Shown: positions 42,749 through 52,354, counted from the stretch's first letter. The stretch: DNA of 56,770 nucleotides from Methanoculleus sp. (GCA_018433835.1 JAHDQM010000015.1:1-56770), one strand, 5' to 3'. Numbers and translations are program-made. The notes: generated by a model not told the origin, from the sequence alone.

Positions 42749-43915
42749 CTAACCACTGACTCTTCTAAGTTTTTTAGAGCCGGATATAACTACATGTATG
42801 CAGTGCTCAATCTCCTCTCCAGTGTTAAATCTACCTGATCCAAAACGCACTGTCGAGTAAATATCACTATCTCCTAACCCTACTGCCTTAAGGACATGTG
42901 ATGGCTCGACAGATGTGGTAGTGCAAGCAGACCCTGCCGAAATCGCGACGTCATTTCGCAGGAGATGTATCAAAGCCTTACTCTCAATTCCCGGGAAACA
43001 GACATTAAGGTTGTGAGCAAGCCGTTTCTCCGGGTGCCCATTGAGAACGACCCCCTCAATGTTCTCCTGGAATGCTTCAAGCATCTGTTTGATCCATTTT
43101 CTGAACCTTTTGTTCTCCGCCTCCATCTCTTTCTCGGCGATCTCAAGAGCCTTGCCGAGCCCCACAATGCCCGGCACATTATACGTTCCCGAGCGGATGC
43201 CTCGCTCATGGCCCCCGCCGAACATCACAGGTGATACCTTCCCCTTTGGGTTCGCTCCTTTGATGTAGAGAGCCCCGATCCCTTTCGGCCCATATATTTT
43301 GTGCCCTGACAGCGAGAGCAGGTCGATACCCATCTCCTTCACATCGATGGGAATGTGGCCGACCGCCTGTGCTGCATCCGTATGGAACAACACTCCGTGT
43401 GCCTTTGCAATCTTCCCAATCTCTTTCAGTGGGGCAATGGTTCCGATCTCGTTATTTGCGGCCATGATGGAGATGAGTATAGTACGGTCGGTGATGGCAT
43501 CCTCGACGTCGCCCGGATCGACCAGCCCATATCTATCGACGGGAAGATAGGTCACCGTTTTACTCATCGTTTCCAGGTGTTTCGCCGTATCAAGGACTGC
43601 TTTATGCTCGGTCACGCAGGTGATGATATGGTCGCCCTTTGCTGCCATCTTCTCAGCTACACCTAAAAGAGCGATATTGTCCGACTCCGTGGCACCGCTG
43701 GTGAAGATGATCTCTTCCGGCCGAGCATTGAGGTTTGAAGCCACCTGTTCGCGTGCTTTCTCCACTGCCTCATGAGCCCGTGCTCCAAAGATATGGTCGA
43801 TACTTGATGCATTGCCGAACTCCTGAGAGAAGTAGGGAAGCATAGCATCAAGTACACGAGGGTCCACCGGGGTCGTGGCATGATGATCCATATAAATGGG
43901 TAGTTTAAACGTCAT
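42749..43915 (-). CDS. dndA: Cysteine desulfurase of the phosphorothioation operon
   Basis: This 388-residue NifS/IscS-type PLP enzyme has YMDHHATTPVDPRVL at the start, FTSGATESDN, TEHKAV and HTDAAQAVG. The Schiff-base lysine is K206 in SLSGHKIYG, and the persulfide-forming cysteine is C331 in SAGSACTTT. It would take sulfur from cysteine for DndC. It is the last gene of dndBCDEA and overlaps the dndE stop by 11 bp, so it serves as DndA even though its sequence is of general IscS type. Its composition is closer to host genes than that of the plus-strand operon. Confidence 0.88.
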   Translation of the reverse strand: MTFKLPIYMDHHATTPVDPRVLDAMLPYFSQEFGNASSIDHIFGARAHEAVEKAREQVASNLNARPEEIIFTSGATESDNIALLGVAEKMAAKGDHIITCVTEHKAVLDTAKHLETMSKTVTYLPVDRYGLVDPGDVEDAITDRTILISIMAANNEIGTIAPLKEIGKIAKAHGVLFHTDAAQAVGHIPIDVKEMGIDLLSLSGHKIYGPKGIGALYIKGANPKGKVSPVMFGGGHERGIRSGTYNVPGIVGLGKALEIAEKEMEAENKRFRKWIKQMLEAFQENIEGVVLNGHPEKRLAHNLNVCFPGIESKALIHLLRNDVAISAGSACTTTSVEPSHVLKAVGLGDSDIYSTVRFGSGRFNTGEEIEHCIHVVISGSKKLRRVSG

Positions 43916-44321
43916 GGATTTCGACCTCGTTCATTTCGACAGGTTGGGTTGCGCTGTTCTCCATGGGAAGCAGACTTTGAAAATCGCTTAAATCTTTAAT
44001 TCGGGAGAAGATGGAGAACACGCCTCGGTTCAGGTGCGCCCGGAACTGAGGAAACAGATCCTTTTCCGTGTCAAGACCATCAGCAATCAACCGTTCCCGG
44101 AGCAATCCCATATAGAAACAGTCCCACTCTCCCGTCAGGGTGTATCGGTTCAGTTCCTGGCCCTCTTCATCGTACTCTTCAGGATTGGGGATCTTCGGCT
44201 CATTAAGGGAGTAACAGACTGCTATTCGAAGCAGAATGTTGGGAGTTAACCCAGTCTTCCCTTTCAGCATCTGTAACCGGTGTGTTGCACCTTTGCTCAT
44301 GCGTACACGGTTAAACGCCAT
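43905..44321 (-). CDS. dndE: DNA sulfur modification protein DndE
   Basis: This 138-residue protein starts MAFNRVRMSKGATHRLQMLK and contains GLTPNILLRIAVCYSLNEP and AHLNRGVFSIFSRIKDLSDF, the pattern of DndE, a small helical protein that binds nicked double-stranded DNA. It extends ~20 residues past the usual end with an acidic tail. It overlaps dndD by 11 bp and dndA by 11 bp, so translation of the three is coupled. Confidence 0.85.
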   Translation of the reverse strand: MAFNRVRMSKGATHRLQMLKGKTGLTPNILLRIAVCYSLNEPKIPNPEEYDEEGQELNRYTLTGEWDCFYMGLLRERLIADGLDTEKDLFPQFRAHLNRGVFSIFSRIKDLSDFQSLLPMENSATQPVEMNEVEIHDV

Positions 44322-46365
44322 CAGTCACCTCCGCTTTGTTGTTGTCTGTCCAGAAGTATCCAGGAACAATCTTCGTCGCATTTTCCTTCTCATTAAACTC
44401 CAGACGGTATGTCTTGGCCACGTAAGGCATTAAACCTTGGAAATAGACCTGATCAATCTCAGTGTCCGTTGAGAGAATTACCATCTGATGACTTGCATTC
44501 GGGAAGAACTCATTAACAATACGGTCTCTATGTTCACTATCTAGCCTGCCAAGCGGCGTATCGATGATGAAGGGGAGTGGACGGCCGGAGCAGATGGTCA
44601 GAGCCCAGAGCATGGACACGGCATAGATCTGCTTCTCACCCTCAGACAGTTTGTTCCTGCGGATAGGGGTACCGTGTTTAGTGTAGAGGAGGATCGAAAA
44701 GTCCTCCGGATCGATCTCAATATCTTGGATAAATTCATCTTTCCGAAGCAGCCGGTTGAAACATTCAAGGAAGACTTGACGGAACTCGGATAACTTTGCC
44801 GTTTGAAGTTCGCCGCTATACTCTTTTAATGCTGCCTGCACTCTGGTGGCCAGAGACAACTGTGTCGACAGGTCTTGGAGCGTTCTCAAGTTGTCCAGCT
44901 GACTCTCCTTCCGTCTCTCGCACTCCTGAAGTTTCCACTCTATTTGGCGGATTTCTTCATCCATCTGCTTCAACTGTTCTGCATACTGGCCGATCTCCTG
45001 GTGTAATCCATTGAGTTCCTCGATCATCGGAGATATCAGGTCGTCTTCAGGAGCACGATTGATCGCTTGCTCGATGCTTCTCCGCTCACTGACGAGCGTT
45101 TCGAGTCTATTGCTGTAGTTTCTCAACCGGGCAGGTATGATTTCCAATGCCTCATTCATCCAGACTGAGACCTTCTGTTGTTCGATCGGCGAAAAATTAT
45201 GTACAGGAACATAGTTGCTGAACTGTGGGGAGGGAGTGAAAGCCTTCCGCACGAGCGCAGAGAACTGATCAGCGATCTGACGTTTCTGTTCGGATGTCAG
45301 TGTGGAATTCTTCCAGAATCCGCGTGATCCGATGGTGTGCTCGATTTCCACGATCTTCTGGCGGGTTACCGCCGTTGTGTTCTTCCACTGGTGATACTGC
45401 TCCTCCTCGGCAATCCTCTCCTTCAGAAGTAGACAGTACTTCGGCGTCAACGCGAAGGGGAGAATGGATGAGCACAACTCGCGAATATGACTCCGCTCTG
45501 CTTCAATCTCATGGTCCAGCTGAGTTTTGCGTGCTTTCAATTCACTCCGCTTGCTGGCGAAACTGCCGCCCTCACTCGACAATTTCAACTCTAACCGCTC
45601 GATCTTACCGAGCGTCTGGTCACAGTAACTTTGTTTCTGTGCTCGTTCTTGATGTTTTATCGAATGCTCTTCTTCAAGTCGCTCGATCTCTGCTGCTATC
45701 TCCGAGATCTGCTCATGGAGGTCTGACTCCTTGGAATTCTTGATCCCTCTGGAGACAAATATTCCTAAGTCAGTACGAAGCTGATCAACTATGCGGAGGC
45801 CCAGGAGTGACTTAAATGCGTCTTTGAGTTGAATATTTGTGCCATCATCCTGTGCCAGACTCTGGATCTTCTCGCCGTCAAAGAAGAACAGACGGGAGAT
45901 TCCAGGTGGAATCAGTTCATTAATGAACTCTTGCCACTGTTGGGTATCCAGGTCTTTGATCTCCTCATTATTCTTCGTGACAAATAGTGATTCCTTAATC
46001 CCAACCTTACGCCGGTGCCACGACCGTTTGACAGTATACGTGTCGACAACACCTAGGTGTGAGTGCTCAAACTCAAGCTCCACCGCGGCTCTGCTGACAT
46101 GGAGAGGTGAGCCTGCGATGAGATGGAAGTGTCCGGAGACGTAACTCTCGTACTCTCCCTTCTTTCGAAACCGATACTCTCCAAGATTTGGGCCATATAG
46201 GCAGAGACGAATCGCCTCAAATAGCGTTGTCTTTCCGGCTCCGTTTTTCCCACCGATTAAGATAATTGGTTTACTACGACCGTCTTCTGATTCCGGACGA
46301 AGATCGAATATCTGTTTCCCTTGGAAGAGGCCAAAATTTTCGAGTGTTAATTTTGTCAGTAGCAA
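44311..46365 (-). CDS. dndD: DNA sulfur modification ATPase DndD
   Basis: About 684 residues. Walker A is GGKNGAGKT (~39-46), followed by LCLYGPNLGEYRF. Long coiled coils follow from ~220 to ~560, and the signature KLSEGEKQIYAVSMLWAL and Walker B PFIIDTPLGRLDSEHR complete the ABC-type head. DndD is thought to supply ATP-driven DNA opening or nicking for sulfur insertion. I chose TTG 46365, which gives MLLTKLTLENFGLFQG and has GGAG 7 bp upstream; the frame further upstream runs into dndC. It begins 28 bp after dndC ends. Confidence 0.88.
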   Translation of the reverse strand: MLLTKLTLENFGLFQGKQIFDLRPESEDGRSKPIILIGGKNGAGKTTLFEAIRLCLYGPNLGEYRFRKKGEYESYVSGHFHLIAGSPLHVSRAAVELEFEHSHLGVVDTYTVKRSWHRRKVGIKESLFVTKNNEEIKDLDTQQWQEFINELIPPGISRLFFFDGEKIQSLAQDDGTNIQLKDAFKSLLGLRIVDQLRTDLGIFVSRGIKNSKESDLHEQISEIAAEIERLEEEHSIKHQERAQKQSYCDQTLGKIERLELKLSSEGGSFASKRSELKARKTQLDHEIEAERSHIRELCSSILPFALTPKYCLLLKERIAEEEQYHQWKNTTAVTRQKIVEIEHTIGSRGFWKNSTLTSEQKRQIADQFSALVRKAFTPSPQFSNYVPVHNFSPIEQQKVSVWMNEALEIIPARLRNYSNRLETLVSERRSIEQAINRAPEDDLISPMIEELNGLHQEIGQYAEQLKQMDEEIRQIEWKLQECERRKESQLDNLRTLQDLSTQLSLATRVQAALKEYSGELQTAKLSEFRQVFLECFNRLLRKDEFIQDIEIDPEDFSILLYTKHGTPIRRNKLSEGEKQIYAVSMLWALTICSGRPLPFIIDTPLGRLDSEHRDRIVNEFFPNASHQMVILSTDTEIDQVYFQGLMPYVAKTYRLEFNEKENATKIVPGYFWTDNNKAEVTDGV

Positions 46366-46393
46366 GATAATTCTCCGTTTTCCTTCACCATTG

Positions 46394-47815
46394 TCACCGT
46401 TTGGTGATCTCCTCTTCCGTGCGCCACTCTTCACCGAGCACATCTTCGATTCGGGAGTATACAGCGGCGCGTCGTTTCATTCCCTGTACTTGCCGTTCAA
46501 CATCAAGCAGTTTCGCTACCAACTGTACGGGGACATCGTGCTTCCGGCAGATCGCCTCCAGAAGATTGCCTTCATCGCTGGAAAACATCTCCAGATCGTC
46601 TTGGACCCAATCAAGATCAGTTCCCATTACCTCCCGGTAAATCTTCGGGACTGAGTCCTCCCAGTCGCCTTTCTCCTGACGCCAGATCCGGCGGATTTCA
46701 TGCAACTCTTCAGGTAGAATCAGTTGAAGATTGGGATTTGGACCGATCTTCTGAATCTCTCGCTGGGTCTCCAGGAGTTCCTTCAAAAACTGCTTACAGT
46801 ATTCAGACTTATACGGCCCTCGGATGAGTTCTCCGCTTCCGTCTTTTTTGTACTTAATTTTTCCATTCATCCGTTTATAGTCCCGGAAAATAGGTTTTTT
46901 GTCCTTATCCTGGGTTTCAGCAAGCATATCACGGTACTTGAGAAGCGGCTCAAGCCACTCTTCTCCACTATCTATGAGGCCCATGATGGCTTTGTCCTTG
47001 GTCACGACCGTGCAGACCCAGCAGCCGAACCGGCTATTGCCACAGGGGGGGGAGTATTCATCGACGACAAGCGGGCACTCGCCGCTGTCTGCACTTTTGT
47101 ATAATGCCAAAAGATCTCGGTTGCTCCCACTCCAGGGATTGGGGTTCTGGAGCAGATACGTCCACACGTCATCTTTCGAGAAGTCCTCGATAGGGGTGTA
47201 GACAAAAGACTGGGCAAACTTCGAGTGGCGAGAGAGCAAACTCCCTTTAATTTTGTACAAATTCATGAGCTGCGCCCGGGCAGAACTTTCGGATTTCCTC
47301 ACACCGAGCACGAGAACGACTTCACCGTGCTCCGACACTTTGTCCAGAATAAAAGTGTCAGAAGTCTTGATCTTCAGTCGATCAGTACACCAGCGGAATG
47401 ACTTTGAGGGGGTAGGATAGCCCTTGCCAATCAGAAGGACCCAGAAAGAGTTCTCGATCTTGGGGTAGAGTTTCACAGCTTGGATCGGTAACCCTTGCTC
47501 CTGAGCAGCCTTGTTGATGAGGTCAAGGTTTCCATTGATGGTATCGATGATGACCGGAGTTTCAACGAGGGTATCGGAAGAGATGACATAAACCTGCTTT
47601 GTTCGCTGCTCAGGGGTGAGGCTTTTAAGCGCGTTCCAGATGAGCTGGACAACAGTAGTTGAGTCCTTACCTCCGCTGTAACCTACAATCCAGGGCCTGT
47701 GATCACTTAGATACAGGTCTCGAATTTCGGAATAGATTTCTTCGATACTCCGTACATCGAATATCGAGGAAATCTCCTCGGGTACTGCCGGCTCATTAGG
47801 TTCAATCTCTGTCAT
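46394..47815 (-). CDS. dndC: Phosphorothioation sulfurtransferase DndC
   Basis: This 473-residue protein is a PP-loop ATPase with SGGKDST at residues 47-53 (IVGYSGGKDSTTVV), related to PAPS reductases. Cysteines for the [4Fe-4S] cluster are seen in FRWCTDRLK, GECPLVV, PPCGNSRFGCWVC. The protein activates DNA with ATP and passes sulfur from DndA to the backbone. DndB overlaps its start by 14 bp. The long C-terminal helical part (from ~370) is usual for DndC. Confidence 0.92.
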   Translation of the reverse strand: MTEIEPNEPAVPEEISSIFDVRSIEEIYSEIRDLYLSDHRPWIVGYSGGKDSTTVVQLIWNALKSLTPEQRTKQVYVISSDTLVETPVIIDTINGNLDLINKAAQEQGLPIQAVKLYPKIENSFWVLLIGKGYPTPSKSFRWCTDRLKIKTSDTFILDKVSEHGEVVLVLGVRKSESSARAQLMNLYKIKGSLLSRHSKFAQSFVYTPIEDFSKDDVWTYLLQNPNPWSGSNRDLLALYKSADSGECPLVVDEYSPPCGNSRFGCWVCTVVTKDKAIMGLIDSGEEWLEPLLKYRDMLAETQDKDKKPIFRDYKRMNGKIKYKKDGSGELIRGPYKSEYCKQFLKELLETQREIQKIGPNPNLQLILPEELHEIRRIWRQEKGDWEDSVPKIYREVMGTDLDWVQDDLEMFSSDEGNLLEAICRKHDVPVQLVAKLLDVERQVQGMKRRAAVYSRIEDVLGEEWRTEEEITKR

Positions 47816-48950
47816 ACACCGGCCCCTCGATCGCCTTTAGAAGACGTTTTTCAGCCGTTAACTCATCAGGGGTTAGTTGCAGGCCTAAAAAGATTTTGAC
47901 AATACTACTTGTCAGAGCCAGATTCGCCTGGGATTTGTTGATACGGCCGCCAACCATTGCCCTGCCTTCCCATACCCTAGTATTCTCGCGGGACCAATTA
48001 ATTTTCTGTAATTGGGGCAGTTTCTCTCGCCAAACATCGGGATACTGCTCAATTAGAGCATGCCCGACCCTGCCTAGCGCATGAAGCGCAACACCGTGCG
48101 CATGAATATACTCTTTCCGCAGTTCTGCGGTTGTCACTCGCTTATCTACTACCCACTGCCATTCAGGGACGTTTTGATAAACTTCATTCCAATATTCAGA
48201 AGCAATGTTCATGTAATTATCGAAATTGGTCTCCAAGTCAGGACATTTCCCTAAAAGTGCTTCTGTAGCTTGGTAAATACTGCTTAGCGTGAACATCTTG
48301 ACAGAGCGGTTTGATATTGTAGTCTTTTCAAATTCCGTTAGGCCATCAAAGATAGGAACTGTTTCCAGAAGAGATAAGACCAGTTGTGAAAAAGGATCGC
48401 GATTGTCGTATAAAATTCCAAGCGATTTTGTAGGAGGAACAGCGTGCTTATTTAAGTCTGCAAACATTTGTTGACAGCGTTTCAGCCCCGAATCCATAAA
48501 GAGCACGACGGAGATTGTGTCAAGCCCCAACTCCGGGCGCGACCTGAGAGCTGCCTCTATGGCAGCTTTTCGATGCTGCCCGTCATTGACGACAATTTTT
48601 GCGGCCATAGGGACTATAAGTTTCCCTATTTTGCTCTCATTTCCTCTTTGCCCAATGGGAACAAACTGAACTTCACTGTCAACAGATGCAGTAATAGAAG
48701 ATAGGACGTAATCTTTCGGATTGGAAACAAGATAATTAGCGATTACAGGGATACGAGCATGATTTAATGTCCGCTGAGCGCGCATCTTTGGAGGGAGATC
48801 ACTGTCGTCAAAGGAAAAGAGTTGCACGATGGACTTCAAAGGAAACATCGTTATATAATACTCTTTTCCCGCTTGTATGCCACGGATTGCCGGAAAGTGG
48901 TACGTTGAGTCTTCAAAAGAATCAACGTGTCCGGCTTGACCATTTTTCAT
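47802..48950 (-). CDS. dndB: DndB, DGQHR-domain regulator
   Basis: This 382-residue protein starts MKNGQAGHVDSFEDSTYHFP at ATG 48950 and carries the hallmark DGQHR at 123-127 (VVNDGQHRKAAIEAAL), followed by VVLFMDSGLKRCQQMFADLNKH. DndB represses the dnd operon in bacteria and tunes modification levels. CATAAATAAC on the minus strand lies ~28 bp before the ATG, so the operon is probably transcribed without a leader. It is first in dndBCDEA, the expected place for an autoregulator. Confidence 0.88.
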   Translation of the reverse strand: MKNGQAGHVDSFEDSTYHFPAIRGIQAGKEYYITMFPLKSIVQLFSFDDSDLPPKMRAQRTLNHARIPVIANYLVSNPKDYVLSSITASVDSEVQFVPIGQRGNESKIGKLIVPMAAKIVVNDGQHRKAAIEAALRSRPELGLDTISVVLFMDSGLKRCQQMFADLNKHAVPPTKSLGILYDNRDPFSQLVLSLLETVPIFDGLTEFEKTTISNRSVKMFTLSSIYQATEALLGKCPDLETNFDNYMNIASEYWNEVYQNVPEWQWVVDKRVTTAELRKEYIHAHGVALHALGRVGHALIEQYPDVWREKLPQLQKINWSRENTRVWEGRAMVGGRINKSQANLALTSSIVKIFLGLQLTPDELTAEKRLLKAIEGPVYDRD

Positions 48951-49339
48951 AATTATTACTAACTTGGAAGTGTTATTTATGGTTTTGGAAGTTAATCTGA
49001 TGGCAATGGAAGTTAAAAATCTACAAAATGTATGCAGATATTTCCAAACCATCGAACTGCTGCCATCCATCACCCGAACATGGACTTCCGCAGATACGCC
49101 CGGGAAGCAACCGAATCGATTCGTTCGCATCAGAAGACCCAGAACTCCATTCAATCCCCGTAAACTCATCGACGGATAAAACAGCAATCCTTATTTCCCT
49201 GTTGCCGGATATCAACGACCACCGACACCCGCTGGTGAAAATACCTTTATACCCGGAATGGTTTGTAGAACATACCATGTGTGCCCGGCCGGAACGATTA
49301 CGATACTTCCACGGCCAGTACCAACTGCAAGCATAGCCT
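48951..49339. other. Divergent control region between dndB and the HEAT-repeat helicase
   Basis: The AT-rich third next to dndB holds its TATA box (48975-48984) and two near-direct repeats of TGGAAGTTA (48965-48973 is similar to 48985-48993 and 49006-49014), which could be operators. CCTTTATACCC (~49240-49250) is a likely promoter for the helicase. No gene is supported; open frames on both strands lack starts and coding character. Confidence 0.45.
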
Positions 49340-51985
49340 ATGAAGAGACTCCGCCCGGACGAGTTAGAATACTTCAAGCACCCCGAGAGGTTCACCTTCG
49401 ACTACTTCCGGGCAGGGACCCTCGACCCCCTCCCCGAGGCCGCAGCACTCGGTATTGCCGACGAGGAACTGCTGAACTACTACGACAACCGCTATCACAA
49501 AGACGCCCGGTTCGTCCTCCGGCTCGACCCGAACAACGGACACTATGCGGACCTCGAAGACTGGGTCGCCGGCGCTGCGTACCGGATCGTCGGGGAGCGC
49601 ATCGGGGACCAACAAGCGTTTCGGGATATCGAGGACGAGTTTACCGCATTCAGGTGCCGAACGGTCTCTGCGCTCCACTCCTACCCCGAGATCCAGAAGA
49701 TCCAGCTCCTCAAGAAGATCGCGATCCAGCTGCAGATGCAGCCCGCCATGATCACCGAGATCGCCTATCTCTTCTCGGTCGGGAGTTCGGTCTTTGCGAT
49801 GGAACTCTTCACCCAGCTGGTCGAGTCGGGGCGCCTGAAGGAGTTTGCGGACCGCCTCTCCCGTCGGGATGAACTCGCCCGCCACTCTACACGGCCGGTG
49901 CTGCTCTATTCCCTCTGGGACCACCAGAAGATAGCGTTAGAGGCCTGGCTGAAGAGCGGCGGAAAGGGCATCCTCGAGATGGCCACCGCGACGGGAAAGA
50001 CGATGGTCGGCCTCGCCGCTGCCGAGAAACTCTTCACGCTCCACGGGAGTCTGCGGGTGCTGGTCCTCGCCCACTCACGGGCGCTGCTCGACCAGTGGCG
50101 GCGAGAAACCATCGAGAAGCTGGGGTTCGTGGGCGACCCGAGCGGGGACTACAAGAGCCCGCTCAACTACGACGACAGGTTCGTCGTCGAATTCGATACG
50201 CTCCAGAAGGTCTACAGAAATCCCGGGGCATACAAAACGGACCTGCTCATCGTCGACGAGGTTCACCACGGAGCAGGGCTGCAGTTCCGAAAAGCGCTCG
50301 ATCTGCCGTGCAGGTGGAAGATGGGGCTTTCGGCAACGGTCGAAGGCGCCGAACGGGGGCAGGTTCTCGATCGGTATCTCGGAAAGACCGTCTACACCTT
50401 CACGCTCAAGGAAGCCCGCGAGCAGGGGATTGTGCCGGACTTCAAACTCCACGTCCACAGGACCTTCCTCGATGTCGCAGAGGACGTTGAGTTCAGGGAG
50501 ATCTCGGAGCATATCAGAAAACTGCTCAACTACATCAACGCAAACGACCAGAAACTCATCCAGATCCTCTCCGGACACAGGTTCAGTCGGTTCGAGAGCC
50601 TGGGAGACTTCGTGAAACTCATGAGGAACTCCCGCTACTCGGAGACAGAAGTCCCCGAAGAGTGGCAGAAGCTGATCGGCCTGATCTACAGGCGGCGGCT
50701 GATCATCCACCGGTCGTCTCCCAAGATGGAGCAGGCGATCGCTCTCGTCAAGCAGCTCGGGAACCGGAAGAAGTGCGTCGTCTTCTCGATGGACATCGAA
50801 ACCTGCGAGCGGATCTACGGGTCGGTGAAGGATTCCGTGAATGCGTATCGCGTCCACTCGGGCCTGCACCAGGACGACGTCAAGCGAGCGCTCAACGCGT
50901 TCCGGAACTGCACGACCGGTGTGCTCATCGCCCCGAAGATGCTTGATGAAGGCATCGACGTCCCCGACGCCGAGATCGGGATCAACGTCGCATCGGCCAA
51001 AACCAGACTGCAGCTCGTCCAGAGAATGGGCCGGATACTGCGTAACAGGCCCGATAAGCAACCCGTGTTCCACCACTTCGTCGCTCTCCCGCGGAACTTC
51101 GTCGCGGCCGAGGACTCCTTCTCCTACATGAGCGACCTTGCCTGGATCCAGGACATCGCCCTGAAGCTCGGCATTGCTCTGGAACTCTACGATCCGGAGA
51201 ACAGCGAGATCCTTGACCTCGAGAGGCAATCCGAGGAGGTCGTGCGATCTTACTACAGGACCCACGAGTGCGTCGTTGCCGACGATTTCGGGACGATTCA
51301 TATCAAGAACATTGTCGATTCAATCAGAACTGAGGCCCGGAAGCGATTGATCGATCTTCTCAAAACCCAATCAGGTGCCGTCACGGATGAGCAATGGCTC
51401 CATCTGCTCCGGAGGGCTTACGGCGATGAGCCGATGAACAATGTATCGAGCCTCCGCTGGCTTCTCATCATCTCCGGAAGAGAGCCGAAAACGCTACGAT
51501 CCCTGCTTCTCATGGGAAAGCTGGATCTGCAAACCTCACCTCTACCGACAGGCTCGCCGGAAATTCCGAAGATAGGCATCCCGGAACACACAGCGGATGC
51601 GGCGGATCGAAGGGTTGCGGAACTCATCGCGGCGCTCAAATCGGAGACAGACCAGAGGAAGCGAGACCGCGCCGCCCGGAACTTGATGAATATCGGGCCG
51701 CCTGCAGTCGAGCCGCTTATTGCGGAACTGAAAAGCGCGGACAAGAGAACGAAAGTGCATATCGTCCGAATGTTAGGGGTCATCAAAGACCAACGGTCGG
51801 TCTATCCCCTCACGGAATGCCTGCACCATCCGGACCGCGAGATCCGTAAGAGCGCTGCTGACGCACTGGGGAAGATCGGGGACCCGCGAGCGCGGCTGAT
51901 GCTCATGAAGGCGCAGAGAGATAGGGATCCCACTGTGAAAGCAGCGGTTAAACGGGCTCTTGAGAGATTGCGAGAAGATCGGTAA
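49340..51985 (+). CDS. SF2 helicase with C-terminal HEAT/PBS-like repeats
   Basis: This 881-residue protein has an N-terminal ~190-residue domain, then a type-III-restriction/XPB-like helicase. Walker A is MATATGKT (~214-221), followed by LIVDEVHHGA, MGLSATVEG, APKMLDEGIDVPDA and LVQRMGRILRNRP. After a linker, residues ~755-880 form HEAT/PBS-like repeats (AARNLMNIGPPAVEPLIAEL, VRMLGVIKDQRSVYPL, AADALGKIGDPRARLML). It resembles helicases annotated with phosphorothioation restriction but lacks the PLD domain of 36054-38228. It is GC-rich like the host chromosome. A general DNA-repair role is the alternative. Confidence 0.75.
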   Translation: MKRLRPDELEYFKHPERFTFDYFRAGTLDPLPEAAALGIADEELLNYYDNRYHKDARFVLRLDPNNGHYADLEDWVAGAAYRIVGERIGDQQAFRDIEDEFTAFRCRTVSALHSYPEIQKIQLLKKIAIQLQMQPAMITEIAYLFSVGSSVFAMELFTQLVESGRLKEFADRLSRRDELARHSTRPVLLYSLWDHQKIALEAWLKSGGKGILEMATATGKTMVGLAAAEKLFTLHGSLRVLVLAHSRALLDQWRRETIEKLGFVGDPSGDYKSPLNYDDRFVVEFDTLQKVYRNPGAYKTDLLIVDEVHHGAGLQFRKALDLPCRWKMGLSATVEGAERGQVLDRYLGKTVYTFTLKEAREQGIVPDFKLHVHRTFLDVAEDVEFREISEHIRKLLNYINANDQKLIQILSGHRFSRFESLGDFVKLMRNSRYSETEVPEEWQKLIGLIYRRRLIIHRSSPKMEQAIALVKQLGNRKKCVVFSMDIETCERIYGSVKDSVNAYRVHSGLHQDDVKRALNAFRNCTTGVLIAPKMLDEGIDVPDAEIGINVASAKTRLQLVQRMGRILRNRPDKQPVFHHFVALPRNFVAAEDSFSYMSDLAWIQDIALKLGIALELYDPENSEILDLERQSEEVVRSYYRTHECVVADDFGTIHIKNIVDSIRTEARKRLIDLLKTQSGAVTDEQWLHLLRRAYGDEPMNNVSSLRWLLIISGREPKTLRSLLLMGKLDLQTSPLPTGSPEIPKIGIPEHTADAADRRVAELIAALKSETDQRKRDRAARNLMNIGPPAVEPLIAELKSADKRTKVHIVRMLGVIKDQRSVYPLTECLHHPDREIRKSAADALGKIGDPRARLMLMKAQRDRDPTVKAAVKRALERLREDR

Positions 51986-52087
51986 CCGGGGAGAACTAAG
52001 CAACTCTTCGACCGGTATCGTCCACTTGTTCTTCGACCACCTCGTCGAAAAAAGCGTCTACCTCATCCAAGTCTGGGAATACGAGGC

Positions 52088-52354
52088 ATGGGCGCTCTGA
52101 CCTGCCCGTTCTGCAGCCCGGCCCCGGAGGAGATCGTGCTCGCAAACAGCCTCTGCTACGCCCGCTATGACAAACACCCGGCGATTACCGGCCACTTCCT
52201 CCTCGCCCCCTTCCGCCATATCCCCAACTTCTTCGACGCGACCGACGCAGAGCAGGCCGTCCTCCTCGTCCGGGAGGGAAAAGTCCTCCTCGACGGTCGG
52301 ATCCATCTTGATGGACATGAACGGAGAGTGGGGCACCGGCAGGGTTTTTTGTGA
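52088..52354 (+). pseudogene. HIT family protein, truncated
   Basis: The frame begins MGALTCPFCSPAPEEIVLAN and continues through RYDKHPAITGHFLLAPFRHI and NFFDATDAEQAVLLVREGK, the N-terminal half of a HIT hydrolase. It is interrupted after LDGHERRVG and lacks the catalytic H-x-H-x-H region. In other frames nothing recognisable follows. It looks like a broken gene at the start of the decay zone. Confidence 0.7.
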
